Shown here in pieces: positions 7,502 to 16,391 of a DNA stretch of 61,368 bases. Position 1 is the first letter of the stretch, and each line of letters begins with the position of its first letter. The notes beneath the pieces were generated by a model that saw only the letters and a program-made list of their open reading frames with translations, was not told the origin of the DNA and did not search any database. This DNA is from Clostridia bacterium (lineage in GTDB: Bacteria; Bacillota; Clostridia; Christensenellales; Aristaeellaceae): positions 1 to 61,368 of the forward strand of contig JAFRFY010000022.1 of NCBI GenBank assembly GCA_017434085.1. The letters run 5' to 3'. A program made the position numbers and the translations under genes.

Positions 7502-9382
7502 ATGTACCTGGAGAATATACACGATCCCTCCGACATAAAGAAACTGAACATCAAGCAGCTCAAGGCGCTGGCGGAGGAGCTTCGATCGGAGATCATCAAT
7601 GTGGTCTCGGACCGGGGCGGCCATCTCGCGTCCAATCTGGGCATGGTGGAGCTGACGCTGGCCATGCACTACGTGTTCGACGCCCCCGCCGACAAGCTGA
7701 TATTCGACGTGGGGCACCAGTGCTACGCCCACAAGCTGCTGACCGGGCGCTACGAGGCCTTCAAGAAGCTGCGGGGCAGGGGCGGCGTGAGCGGCTTTCC
7801 CCAGGCGGAGGAGAGCGAGTACGACGCCTTCACCGCCGGGCATGCCTCCACGGCCATCTCCGCGGCGCTGGGCATGGCCCGCACCCGGGACATCATGCAC
7901 GGCGATTTCAACGTTGTGGCGCTGGTGGGGGACGGCGCGCTGACCGGCGGCATGTGCTACGAGGCGCTGAACGACGCCGGGCAGAGCGGCACGCGCATGA
8001 TCGTCATACTGAACGACAACGCCATGTCCATCTCCCCGAACGTCGGGGCCATGAGCATCTACCTGACCCGCATGCGCCAGAGCGTCACCTACCGCGCCGT
8101 GAAGCGGGGCATCAAGCGGGGGCTTGAGAAGATACCGCACGTCGGCATGCCGCTGTTCCGGTTCCTGGAGAAGATCCGCGACTTTTTGAAGTCCCTGTTC
8201 GTGGACGGCAAGTTCTTCGACGCGCTGGGTTTCAGCTACATAGGGCCCATCGAGGGCCACGACATGAAGCACATGATCCGCATATTGAAGCGCTCCCGGG
8301 ACGCCCAGGAGCCCGTGCTGATCCACGCGGTCACCCAGAAGGGCCGGGGCTACGCGCCCGCGGAGACGCATCCCGACCAATACCACGGCGTGGCGCCGTT
8401 CCTGGTGGAATCCGGAGAGGCCCGGGCCAGCGGGGGCATCTCCATGGGCAGGATCGCCGCGAAGGAGCTCTCGGCGCTGGCGGAAAACGATATACGCATC
8501 TGCACGGTGTCCGCGGCCATGACCGTCGGCACCGGCATGGACGTGTTCAAGGAGGCCCACCCGGAGCGCTTCTTCGACGTGGGCATCGCCGAGGAGCACG
8601 CCGTCACCATGGCGGCGGGCATGGCGTCCCAGGGCATGAAGCCCTACGTGGCCATCTACTCCACGTTCCTGCAGCGCGCCTACGACCAGATCGCCATGGA
8701 CGTCTGCCGCAACAGCCTGCCGGTCACCTTTTTGATCGACCGCGCCGGGCTGGTGGGCGGGGACGGCGCCACACACCAGGGCGTGTTCGACCTGTCCTTC
8801 CTGCGCAACCTCCCCAACCTGGTGATCGCCTCGCCCCGGGACGTGCGCGACCTCAAGAAGCTCATCGCTTTAAGCGCAGGCTTCGACGGCCCCATGGCCA
8901 TACGCTATCCCAAGAGCGGCGAGGATTTGGGGCCCGGCATACAGGCCCAGGCGGACTTCAAAATCGGCGAATGGGAGCTTCTGAGCGCGGGCAGCGACGT
9001 GATGGTATTCGCCGTGGGACGGATGGTGCAGCACGCCATGCAGGCCTCCATCGAGCTGATGGGCAAGGGCTTGAGCGTCGGCGTGGTGGACGCCCGCTTT
9101 GTAAAACCCATGGATGAAAAGCTGCTCACCGAGCAGGCCGGGAAGGCGAAGATGGTCGTCACCGTGGAGGAAAACGTGCTCGCCGGCGGGTTCGGCGAGG
9201 GCGTATTGGACATCCTCGAAAACGCCGGGTTCGAGCGCCCCGTGATGACCCTGGGCGTGCCGGACCGCTTCATCGGCCACGCCAGCGTCCGGGAGCAGCT
9301 GGACGCCTGCGGGCTGAGCGCCGGGAAGCTGTCGGAGCGCATCCTCAATCGCTACAACGCGCTGTTCGGGGGCAAATCATGA
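7502..9382 (+). CDS. dxs: 1-deoxy-D-xylulose-5-phosphate synthase
   Basis: A 626-residue thiamine-diphosphate enzyme that condenses pyruvate and glyceraldehyde 3-phosphate, the first step of the MEP pathway. Visible: substrate and cofactor parts DVGHQCYAHKLLTGR and FTAGHASTAISAALG, the TPP motif GDGALTGGMCYEALNDAG, and the pyrimidine-domain catalytic Glu in IAEEHAVTMAAGMA, then the transketolase C-terminal domain (RYPKSGE…, MVVTVEENVLAGGFG). Full length. Overlaps the next gene by 4 bases. Confidence 0.97.
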   Translation: MYLENIHDPSDIKKLNIKQLKALAEELRSEIINVVSDRGGHLASNLGMVELTLAMHYVFDAPADKLIFDVGHQCYAHKLLTGRYEAFKKLRGRGGVSGFPQAEESEYDAFTAGHASTAISAALGMARTRDIMHGDFNVVALVGDGALTGGMCYEALNDAGQSGTRMIVILNDNAMSISPNVGAMSIYLTRMRQSVTYRAVKRGIKRGLEKIPHVGMPLFRFLEKIRDFLKSLFVDGKFFDALGFSYIGPIEGHDMKHMIRILKRSRDAQEPVLIHAVTQKGRGYAPAETHPDQYHGVAPFLVESGEARASGGISMGRIAAKELSALAENDIRICTVSAAMTVGTGMDVFKEAHPERFFDVGIAEEHAVTMAAGMASQGMKPYVAIYSTFLQRAYDQIAMDVCRNSLPVTFLIDRAGLVGGDGATHQGVFDLSFLRNLPNLVIASPRDVRDLKKLIALSAGFDGPMAIRYPKSGEDLGPGIQAQADFKIGEWELLSAGSDVMVFAVGRMVQHAMQASIELMGKGLSVGVVDARFVKPMDEKLLTEQAGKAKMVVTVEENVLAGGFGEGVLDILENAGFERPVMTLGVPDRFIGHASVREQLDACGLSAGKLSERILNRYNALFGGKS

Positions 9383-10212
9383 AGAAGCGGCGCGCCGACC
9401 AGGCGCTCTGCGAGGATATGAACCTGGAATCCATCGCCCTCGCCCGGGCGCTGATCATGGAGGGCCGGGTGATGGCGGGGGACCGCAAGATCATGAGCGC
9501 CAGCGAGACCCTGCGCGAGGGCGACGTCCTCCGAGTGCGCGGCGCGCTGGACGCCTACGTCAGTCGGGGCGCGCACAAGCTGAAAAAGGCGCTGGAGGTC
9601 TTTCAAATCGACCTAAGCGACCGCGTGTGCGTCGACGTGGGGGCCTCCACCGGCGGCTTCACCGACGTGATGCTGAGGCGCGGCGCGCGGCAGGTCTACG
9701 CCGTAGACGTGGGCTACAACCTACTGGACTACAAGCTTCGAAGCGACCCGCGGGTTATATGCATGGAGCGCACCAACGCCCGGTTTTTGAAGCCGGAGGA
9801 CTTCGACCCCCGGCCCTCCTTCGGCGCGACGGACGTGTCCTTCATATCATTGAAGGCCGTGCTGCCCGCGGCGCTTACGGTGCTGGAGGGGGATGACCGG
9901 CAGTTCGTCGCGCTGGTGAAGCCGCAGTTCGAGGCGGACAAGTCCGACGTGGGCGAGAAGGGCGTGGTGCGCGAGCGCCGCGTGCACGCGCAGGTGCTCC
10001 GGGATATTACGGCGTTCGTGCCCACGCTGGGCTGGCGTGTGGCGGGGCTGGATTATTCGCCCATCCGCGGGCCGGAGGGGAACATCGAGTTTTTGATGCT
10101 GCTGTCCTGTGGCCAACACAATATCGCCACGAATGTTAATAATTGGTCTGTGGATGTCACAATCGACCGCGCTTATGACAATTTTTTTAAATCGATCAAA
10201 GGGGGCTTGTAA
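9379..10212 (+). CDS. tlyA: TlyA family 23S/16S rRNA 2'-O-methyltransferase
   Basis: 277 residues: N-terminal S4 RNA-binding domain (RRADQALCEDMNLESIALARALIMEGRV…), then an FtsJ-type methyltransferase with the SAM motif CVDVGASTGGFTDVMLRRGA and YAVDVGYNLLDYKLR, and later SFISLKAVLPAAL and FVALVKPQFEA. TlyA methylates ribose of rRNA; the older label haemolysin A is misleading. Position between dxs and nadK is the normal Firmicutes order. Its last codons overlap a terminator-like hairpin. Confidence 0.94.
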   Translation: MKKRRADQALCEDMNLESIALARALIMEGRVMAGDRKIMSASETLREGDVLRVRGALDAYVSRGAHKLKKALEVFQIDLSDRVCVDVGASTGGFTDVMLRRGARQVYAVDVGYNLLDYKLRSDPRVICMERTNARFLKPEDFDPRPSFGATDVSFISLKAVLPAALTVLEGDDRQFVALVKPQFEADKSDVGEKGVVRERRVHAQVLRDITAFVPTLGWRVAGLDYSPIRGPEGNIEFLMLLSCGQHNIATNVNNWSVDVTIDRAYDNFFKSIKGGL

Positions 10213-10226
10213 CGCGGGCCCCCTTT
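10198..10226 (+). terminator. Terminator-like hairpin overlapping the tlyA stop
   Basis: AAAGGGGGC (10198-10206) pairs perfectly with GCCCCCTTT (10218-10226) around an 11-base loop that contains the TAA stop. Only three T end the stem, so termination may be partial. Confidence 0.5.
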
Positions 10227-10288
10227 GGTATATTGTATATTAAGAGGTATTAAGAAGGCTTCGTAGAAGCGCGGAGCATATCGTCAGG

Positions 10289-10316
10289 CAAAGTCAAAAT
10301 ACACATTTTGACTTTG
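10289..10316 (+). other. Perfect 12-bp AT-rich palindrome before nadK
   Basis: CAAAGTCAAAAT (10289-10300), loop ACAC, ATTTTGACTTTG (10305-10316), followed by TTTC. It may be a second terminator or an operator for nadK, whose ATG lies 48 bases further on. A small GCTTC/GAAGC hairpin lies at 10258-10270. Confidence 0.5.
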
Positions 10317-10363
10317 TTTCATTCACTCAATCCCCGCATTATTGGCAAAGGAAGGTACGCAAA

Positions 10364-11215
10364 ATGTCCGTTCGCTGCGTTGGAATCCACTGGAATTCGA
10401 CAAAAAGCTCGGGCTATGAGGTCGCCCTTCGCCTGATCGGCATGCTCGAAAAGCGCGGCATACGGATCTGCGTCAACAGCGAGCTGGCGGACCAGCTCAA
10501 TGTGCGCGATATGCGCGTGGAAGCCTTTGAGGAATGCGAAGTGATGTTCGTACTGGGCGGGGACGGCACGATCCTCTCCGCGCTGGACCGGGCGATACCC
10601 TACGACATTCCGATCCTGGGGATCAACCTCGGTCGTCTCGGCTTTTTGACGGAGCTTGAGATCAACGACCTGAACGACGCGACCATGGATCGCGTGCTCG
10701 CCGGCGATTACCAGATCGACGCCCGCATGACCATGCGGGTGGAGGGGCAGGACGAGCTTAAGATGTTCGCGTTGAACGACATCGTGTTCACCCGCGCCAC
10801 GCCCTCGGTGCGCATACTGTCGCTGGAATACGAGGCGGACGGCACGCTGGTGGACTGCATCAGCGGCGACGGCCTGATCATCGCCACGGCGACGGGCTCC
10901 ACCGCGTACTCCCTGTCCTCCGGCGGACCCATCGTGTTGCCGGGCTTGGATTGCTTCGTGCTGACACCGGTGTGCCCCCATACGCTCAACGCCCGGCCGG
11001 TGGTGGTGTCCTCCGTGCACCGCATCACCGTGCGCATGCGGGACGATCGGGGCGGCGCGCAGGCGGTGCTGGACGGGCGGCGGGTCATCCCCATGAACGA
11101 TTCATGCCGCGAGATCACGATATGCCGTTCCAGCCGACAGGCGCGGTTCATCCGCCTGACCAGCCGGAACAACTTCGGCTTGCTGCGCAGCAAGCTGTCG
11201 GAATGGACGCATTGA
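10364..11215 (+). CDS. nadK: NAD kinase
   Basis: 283-residue ATP-NAD kinase making NADP. Diagnostic GGDGTIL motif (FVLGGDGTILSALDRA), GINLGRLGFLTEL, and the second conserved region ATATGSTAYSLSSGGPIV. The C-terminal beta-sandwich is complete. Start ATG at 10364 has AAGGAAGG upstream. It lies in the same run as tlyA, argR and recN but after two hairpins, so it may have its own promoter. Confidence 0.95.
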   Translation: MSVRCVGIHWNSTKSSGYEVALRLIGMLEKRGIRICVNSELADQLNVRDMRVEAFEECEVMFVLGGDGTILSALDRAIPYDIPILGINLGRLGFLTELEINDLNDATMDRVLAGDYQIDARMTMRVEGQDELKMFALNDIVFTRATPSVRILSLEYEADGTLVDCISGDGLIIATATGSTAYSLSSGGPIVLPGLDCFVLTPVCPHTLNARPVVVSSVHRITVRMRDDRGGAQAVLDGRRVIPMNDSCREITICRSSRQARFIRLTSRNNFGLLRSKLSEWTH

Positions 11216-11264
11216 TATTTGCAGGATAACGCTTGATTATATACAGACCGGGGGGCTGCTACGC

Positions 11265-11717
11265 ATGAAGAGCGCACGCCATAATCTCATATTGGAAATC
11301 ATCGAAACCATGGACATCGAAACCCAGGAGGAGCTGGCCGAGGAGCTGAAGCGGCGGGGCGTCCGGGTGACCCAGGCCACGGTGTCCCGCGATATCAAGG
11401 AGCTTCGGCTGCTCAAGGTGCTCTCGGAGAACGGCGGCTACAAGTACGCCACCGTGGAGCGCGCCGAGAAGGGCATGAACGACCGCTTTGCCCGCATACT
11501 GGCGGAATCCATCGTCAATATCGAATCTGTGAACAACCTTGTGGTCATCAACACCCTCAGCGCCAGCGCCAACGCGGCGGGGGAGGCCATCGATTCCATG
11601 AAGTGGAGCGAGGTGCTGGGCACCATCGCCGGGGACAACACCCTCCTGATCATCGCCCGCTCCAACGAGGCGGTGGATACGCTGGTGGATCGGCTCAGGG
11701 CGCTTTTGAACGCCTGA
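11265..11717 (+). CDS. argR: Arginine repressor ArgR
   Basis: 150 residues: N-terminal winged helix (LILEIIETMDIETQEELAEELKRRGVRVTQATVSRDIKELRLLKV) and the C-terminal hexamer/arginine-binding domain (NNLVVINTLSASANAAGEAIDSM … GTIAGDNTLLIIARS), where GTIAGDNT holds the arginine-contacting Asp. Controls arginine synthesis and breakdown genes elsewhere. Its place before recN is typical for Firmicutes; it may also bind its own promoter region, but no clear ARG box is visible to me. Confidence 0.95.
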   Translation: MKSARHNLILEIIETMDIETQEELAEELKRRGVRVTQATVSRDIKELRLLKVLSENGGYKYATVERAEKGMNDRFARILAESIVNIESVNNLVVINTLSASANAAGEAIDSMKWSEVLGTIAGDNTLLIIARSNEAVDTLVDRLRALLNA

Positions 11718-11731
11718 TGGGAGACGGATGA

Positions 11732-13429
11732 ATGCTTCTGGAACTGAATGTTGAGAATATCGCCCTCATTGAATCCCTGCGGATCGAATTTGCCGCGGGG
11801 TTTAATGTGTTGACGGGCGAGACCGGCGCGGGCAAGTCCATCGTGGTAGACAGCGTCAACCTGGCGCTGGGCGGGCGCGCGGACCGGGACATCATACGCA
11901 CCGGCGCCGAGAAGGGCAGCGTGCAGGCGCTGTTTGACATCTCCGGCAACGAAGCCGCCCTTTCCTATGCCCGGGAGCAGGGCATCGACGCGGAGGACGG
12001 CATGATAGCCGTGCGCCGGGAATTAAGCCGCGGCGGGCGCAACATCTGCCGCGTGTCCGGGGTGATCGTGCCGCTGAACGTGCTCAAAAACCTGACCGCC
12101 ATGCTGATGGACGTGCACGGGCAGCACGAGCACCAGACGCTTCTGAACCCCGCGCGGCACCTGGACTTCCTGGACGATTTCGGCGGCAAGCCTGTGGCGG
12201 CGGCCCGGGATAACGTGGCGGCGCTGTATGCCGCCCGGGGAAAGATCGGCGCGGAGCTCAAAAAGCTGATGAGCGACGTCTCCGAAAAGGAGCGCCTTTT
12301 TGACGTGCTCAGCTTTCAGGTGCAGGAGATCGAGGCCGCGAAGCTCAGGCCCGGCGAGGAGGACAAGCTCAAGCAGAAGCTGTCGCTCCTGGAGAACGCC
12401 GAAAAGATACGAAGCGGCGTGGAGACCGCCTACGGGCTGGTCTATCAGGGCGCGGGACGGGGCCCCAGCGCGCAGGAGGCGCTGCAGCAATCCATGGAGG
12501 CCATGGAGCGCATCGCCGGTCTGGACGCCAAATACGGCGCCCTGGCGGGCAAGCTGCGGGAGCTCTACTACGCCGCACAGGACGTGGGCTACGAGCTGCA
12601 GGCGCTGGTGGATGACTTGGATTTCGACCCGGAGCTGATCGACCGCGTGGCTGCGCGGCTGGACGCCATCGACCGCCTGGAGCGCAAGTACGGACCGACG
12701 GTGGAGGCGGTGATCGCCTTCGGGAAGGATGCCGCAAAGCGCCTGGAGGAGTTGAAGTCCGGCGACGAGTCCGTCGCGGCGCTCAAAAAGCGCTACAAGG
12801 AGGCCGACAGGCAGCTTCGTGAGGCCTGTGGCAATCTGACCGCGCTGAGAAAGGCCGCCGCCGAGTGCCTGGGCGGGGAGATCTGTCGGCAGCTCGCGGA
12901 CCTGGGGATGGCCAGGACCCGCTTTGAGGTGCGGCTGGAGCCCGAGCCGAAGCCGCTCTCGACCGGCATGGACCGGGTGGAATTCATGATATCGCCCAAC
13001 CCCGGCGAACCCCTGCGGCCGCTGGCGAACATCGCCTCCGGCGGCGAGATCAGCCGCGTGATGCTGGCGCTCAAGGCCATCTCCATGGACGGCAGCGGCG
13101 TGGATTCCATGGTGTTCGACGAGATCGATACCGGCGTCTCCGGCCGCATGGCGCAGGTGGTGGGCGAGAAGATGTGCCTGATCGCCAAGAGCCGTCAGGT
13201 GCTGTGCATTACCCATCTGCCGCAGATCGCCGCGCTGGGCGACGCGCACTTCCTGGTGGAGAAGCAGTCCACCGACGATCACACCGAGACCCACGTGCGA
13301 AGGCTCGACCGCAAGGGCCGGGTGCGGGAGCTCTCCCGGCTGGTGGGCGGCGCGAACGACAGTGAGAGCAGCCTGTCCCACGCGGGCCACATGCTGGACG
13401 ACGCCGCGGCGCGGAAGAGCGAACTGTGA
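11732..13429 (+). CDS. recN: DNA repair protein RecN
   Basis: SMC-like ATPase of 565 residues acting in double-strand break repair. Walker A GETGAGKSIVVDSV near the N-terminus, long coiled coils in the middle (about residues 150-350), then the ABC signature NIASGGEISRVMLAL and Walker B MVFDEIDTGVSG with the LCITHLPQIAALGD switch region. Full length. Last gene of the nusB-recN run; a strong terminator follows at once. Confidence 0.96.
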   Translation: MLLELNVENIALIESLRIEFAAGFNVLTGETGAGKSIVVDSVNLALGGRADRDIIRTGAEKGSVQALFDISGNEAALSYAREQGIDAEDGMIAVRRELSRGGRNICRVSGVIVPLNVLKNLTAMLMDVHGQHEHQTLLNPARHLDFLDDFGGKPVAAARDNVAALYAARGKIGAELKKLMSDVSEKERLFDVLSFQVQEIEAAKLRPGEEDKLKQKLSLLENAEKIRSGVETAYGLVYQGAGRGPSAQEALQQSMEAMERIAGLDAKYGALAGKLRELYYAAQDVGYELQALVDDLDFDPELIDRVAARLDAIDRLERKYGPTVEAVIAFGKDAAKRLEELKSGDESVAALKKRYKEADRQLREACGNLTALRKAAAECLGGEICRQLADLGMARTRFEVRLEPEPKPLSTGMDRVEFMISPNPGEPLRPLANIASGGEISRVMLALKAISMDGSGVDSMVFDEIDTGVSGRMAQVVGEKMCLIAKSRQVLCITHLPQIAALGDAHFLVEKQSTDDHTETHVRRLDRKGRVRELSRLVGGANDSESSLSHAGHMLDDAAARKSEL

Positions 13430-13436
13430 CATCATG

Positions 13437-13467
13437 GCATCCCCGGATCGAACGGGGATGCTTTTTT
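13437..13467 (+). terminator. Intrinsic terminator of recN
   Basis: GCATCCCCG (13437-13445) pairs perfectly with CGGGGATGC (13453-13461) around GATCGAA, followed by six T. Confidence 0.92.
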
Positions 13468-13470
13468 CAG

Positions 13471-13675
13471 GCTCTTCACGGAAACTTGTGGGATAACGAC
13501 CTCTCAGTCACAGCCTGCGGCTGTGCCAGTTCCCCTGGGAGGGGAGCCGAGGCTGCCGCGCTTATGCCGTAACCCCCTTGCCTCCCCTTTCAGGGGAGGT
13601 GCCGAGCGAAGCGAGGCGGAGAAGTCGTTCTCCGGAGTGATGGAGAAGAGCATCCCACAAGTTTCCGCGAAGAAC
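13471..13675. mobile_element. MITE-like element with 24-bp terminal inverted repeats
   Basis: The ends 13471-13494 and 13652-13675 are inverted copies matching at 22 of 24 bases, with an uninterrupted 16-base core (CGGAAACTTGTGGGAT at 13479 against its complement at 13652). The 205-bp body has no credible gene but is built of further palindromes: CACAGCCTGCGGCTGTG (from about 13508), AGGGGAGCC against GCCTCCCCT, and CGGAGAA-GTCG-TTCTCCG (13617-13634). No clear target duplication is visible. It could be a non-autonomous transposable element or a REP-like folded repeat. The rest of the gap up to 13992 is AT-richer and holds only a probable promoter. Confidence 0.6.
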
Positions 13676-13839
13676 CCTTTCATTCCCTCGCAGGATTTCA
13701 CCCCGCTCATTTCATTTTCATCACACATCGTACCCAGCGCGCACATTTCAATATATGACTTCACTCTTCATTTATTATGCCGAATCCGCGGTTTATCGCG
13801 CCAAAAATGCGCAATTTACGAAAGATTCATGCAATTAAC

Positions 13840-13868
13840 TTGCAAATCGTTCTGCGATATGGTATGTT
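13840..13868 (+). promoter_or_regulatory. Probable promoter of the aminotransferase
   Basis: TTGCAA (13840-13845), 17-base spacer, TATGTT (13863-13868), inside the AT-rich part of the 13676-13992 gap. It would leave a leader of about 115 bases, in which I recognise no riboswitch. Confidence 0.45.
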
Positions 13869-13992
13869 GGTAATACACTATCCCGAGGACGCCTCCCGCC
13901 GGTTTTTGCAGGATTGACGATCAGAAAATACATATTTCCGCATCCGATGGGCGCGCCGTCCGCGCTTCCCGTGTGAAGAGAAAGGACTGACC

Positions 13993-15288
13993 ATGAAGCC
14001 GTATGTTGAAATGACCGTGGATGAGCTCAATCAGGAGCTTGCGTCGCTGAAGGCGCAGTACAAAAAGGTACAGGCGCTGGGCATCAATCTGGATATGCGA
14101 CGGGGCATACCCTGCCAGGAGCAGCTGGACCTGTCCATGGGCATGATGGACGTGCTGAGCTCCGCCTCCGACCTGACCTGCGACGACGGCACCGACTGCC
14201 GCAACTACGGCCAGCTGACCGGCATTGAGGAGGCCCGCGAGCTGCTGGGCGACATGATGGAGAACAACCCCAAGGACATCATCATCTACGGCAACTCCTC
14301 GCTGAACGTGATGTTCGACGCCGTCAGCCGCGCCTGGAGCCACGGCGTGATGGGGAATACCCCCTGGTGCAAGCTGCCCGAGGTGAAGTTCCTGTGTCCC
14401 GTGCCCGGCTACGACCGCCACTTCGCCATCACGGAGTTCTTCGGCATCGACATGATCCCCGTGCCCATGACGCCCACCGGCCCGGATATGGACATGGTGG
14501 AAAAGCTGGTGCGCGAGGACGAGGCCATCAAGGGCATCTGGTGCGTGCCGAAGTATTCCAACCCCCAGGGCATTTCCTATTCCGACGAGACCGTCCGCCG
14601 CTTCGCCCGGCTGGAGCCCGCGGCCCAGGATTTCCGCATCTTCTGGGACAATGCCTACGGCCTGCACCACCTCTACGACCACCGTCAGGACTACCTGATC
14701 GAGATCCTCGCCGAGTGCAAGCGCGCCGGGAACCCCGATCTGGTCTACAAATTCTCCTCCACCTCCAAGATCACCTTTCCGGGCAGCGGCATCGCGGCCA
14801 TGGCCACCAGCCCCAACAACATGGAGGACATCGTGACCTTCCTGCGCCATCAGACCATCGGCCACGACAAGGTGAACCAGCTGCGCCACGTGCGCTTCTT
14901 CAAGGACATTCACGGCATGGTGGAGCACATGCGCAAGCACGCCGACATCATCCGCCCCAAGTTCGAGGCGGTGACCAGCGCGCTGGAGCGGGACCTGGGC
15001 GAATTGGACATCGGCACCTGGACCACGCCGCTGGGCGGGTACTTCATCATGTTCGACTCCCTGCCCGGCTGCGCCAAGAACATCGTGGCGCTGTGCAAAA
15101 AGGCCGGCGTCAAGATGACCCCCGCCGGGGCGACCTGGCCCTACGGCAAGGACCCCAACGACTCCAACATCCGCATCGCGCCGACCTACCCGAGCCTCGC
15201 CGACCTCAAGACGGCCGTGGACATATTCACGCTCTGTGTGCGCATCGCCAGCGCAAAGCATCTGATCGAGCAGAAGCAGGCGCAGTAA
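13993..15288 (+). CDS. PLP-dependent aminotransferase, aspartate class 1d type
   Basis: A 431-residue fold-type I aminotransferase of the Firmicutes/actinobacterial group annotated as aspartate aminotransferase (PF12897-type). Visible: the N-terminal DMRRGIPCQEQLDLS, substrate/cofactor region NYGQLTGIEEARELLGDM, YGNSSLNVMFDAV, the CVPKYSNPQGISYSDE segment with IFWDNAYGLHHLYD (Asp for the PLP nitrogen), and the PLP lysine in KFSSTSKITFPGSGIAAMA. The substrate is not fixed by sequence. It stands alone between a promoter and two terminators. Start ATG has AAAGGA upstream. Confidence 0.85.
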   Translation: MKPYVEMTVDELNQELASLKAQYKKVQALGINLDMRRGIPCQEQLDLSMGMMDVLSSASDLTCDDGTDCRNYGQLTGIEEARELLGDMMENNPKDIIIYGNSSLNVMFDAVSRAWSHGVMGNTPWCKLPEVKFLCPVPGYDRHFAITEFFGIDMIPVPMTPTGPDMDMVEKLVREDEAIKGIWCVPKYSNPQGISYSDETVRRFARLEPAAQDFRIFWDNAYGLHHLYDHRQDYLIEILAECKRAGNPDLVYKFSSTSKITFPGSGIAAMATSPNNMEDIVTFLRHQTIGHDKVNQLRHVRFFKDIHGMVEHMRKHADIIRPKFEAVTSALERDLGELDIGTWTTPLGGYFIMFDSLPGCAKNIVALCKKAGVKMTPAGATWPYGKDPNDSNIRIAPTYPSLADLKTAVDIFTLCVRIASAKHLIEQKQAQ

Positions 15289-15309
15289 AACCCATACGTT
15301 GATCACAGG

Positions 15310-15338
15310 CCACCGTCCTCCGGGCGGTGGTTTTATTT
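15310..15338 (+). terminator. Terminator of the aminotransferase gene
   Basis: CCACCG-T-CC pairs with GG-G-CGGTGG (15310-15330), followed by TTTTATTT. Confidence 0.85.
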
Positions 15339-15339
15339 G

Positions 15340-15359
15340 CAGACTTCGGTCTGTATTTT
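15340..15359 (+). terminator. Second, small terminator-like hairpin
   Basis: CAGAC-TTCG-GTCTG (15340-15353), a stable UUCG tetraloop, followed by TATTTT. Probably backs up the preceding terminator. Confidence 0.6.
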
Positions 15360-15527
15360 CAGGCTTCGGTCGGATTCGGATATCATGAAATATTATCGGA
15401 ATCGAAATATAATATTATACATATTTTATTTTTTGACTTTGCGACAGGTTTATAGATTTTTTCGGGAATTGACGCTGTGTTTACATTGATGCACTATAAT
15501 AGTAGGCGGAATGCGGAGGTGGCGAAC

Positions 15528-16391
15528 GTGTTTGGGTACATCACAGCAAGCGCAGATAACCTGCCCAAGGCGCGGCAGGAGCGCTTCCGCGAGTTCTACT
15601 GCGGGCTGTGCCGGACGCTGAGGCATCGGCACGGTATGATGAGCGGACTGACGCTGAGCTACGACATGACCTTCCTGGCGGTACTGTTGAACGCGCTCTA
15701 CGAGCCGGGCGAGCGCCGGTTGGCGGAGCGCTGCGCCGCGCATCCGCTGAAACAGCATCACTATATCGACACGCCGGTGCTTGAATACTGCGCGGATATC
15801 AACATCGCGCTTTCGTACCACAAGTGCCGGGACAACTGGCTGGACGACAAGAGCCCCGCCGCTGCGGCGGAGGCCAAGCTGCTTCAAGGCGCGTACCGGC
15901 GGGTGTCCGACGCCTGGCCGGAGCAGTGCGCCTGCATCGAGGAATGGCTTTCCGAGGTCCACCGCATCGAATCGGCGGACCTTTGCGAAATCGACCCGCC
16001 GGTGAATGCCACGGGGCGCATGCTGGGCAGGCTTTTTCAGTACAGGGCGGGGGATATCTGGAACGACGCGCTCTATGCTGTCGGCGACGGCCTGGGGCGG
16101 TTCATCTACCTGATGGACGCCTACGACGACCTGCCCCGGGATATGAAGCGCGGCAGCTACAACCCGCTGAAGGCCAGCCGCGACCGCGCCGACTACGAGG
16201 CATTCTGCCGCGACGCGCTGATGATGGCCGTGGCCGACGCGACCCGCGCGTTTGAGCTGCTGCCCATCGTGCAGGACGCGGACATACTGCGCAATATACT
16301 GTACTCCGGCATCTGGAGCAAGTACGTGCTGATCCGGAACAAACGCGATCCGAAGAAAAAAGAGGAGAGAGATCATGCAGGATCCCTATAG
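15528..16391 (+). CDS. DUF5685 family protein
   Basis: 287 residues of unknown function. The start is the GTG at 15528: a GGAGGTGG lies just upstream, a TATAAT at 15495-15500 would place the transcript start after the longer ORF's first codon, and the resulting N-terminus [11 protein letters not shown]…[17 protein letters not shown] is that of the DUF5685 family. Later features: a Cys/His pattern ([23 protein letters not shown], with D and H), [19 protein letters not shown] and [23 protein letters not shown], rich in acidic residues and suggestive of a helical, metal-linked fold, which is inference. It overlaps the J-domain gene by 17 bases, so the two are coupled. Confidence 0.85.
   Translation: MFGYITASADNLPKARQERFREFYCGLCRTLRHRHGMMSGLTLSYDMTFLAVLLNALYEPGERRLAERCAAHPLKQHHYIDTPVLEYCADINIALSYHKCRDNWLDDKSPAAAAEAKLLQGAYRRVSDAWPEQCACIEEWLSEVHRIESADLCEIDPPVNATGRMLGRLFQYRAGDIWNDALYAVGDGLGRFIYLMDAYDDLPRDMKRGSYNPLKASRDRADYEAFCRDALMMAVADATRAFELLPIVQDADILRNILYSGIWSKYVLIRNKRDPKKKEERDHAGSL

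Noticed and set aside
7094..8776. 560-codon minus-strand ORF opposite ispA and dxs
   Set aside because: Antisense shadow of two certain genes; rich in His, Gly, Val and Arg as expected from the reversed third-position GC bias. Many others of this sort (for example 12023-13435, 23615-24850, 26031-27596, 36866-38923) were dropped for the same reason.
13523..13873. 116-codon ORF after recN
   Set aside because: Its first half is the palindromic MITE-like element and its second half AT-rich promoter DNA; no ribosome site and no protein-like pattern.
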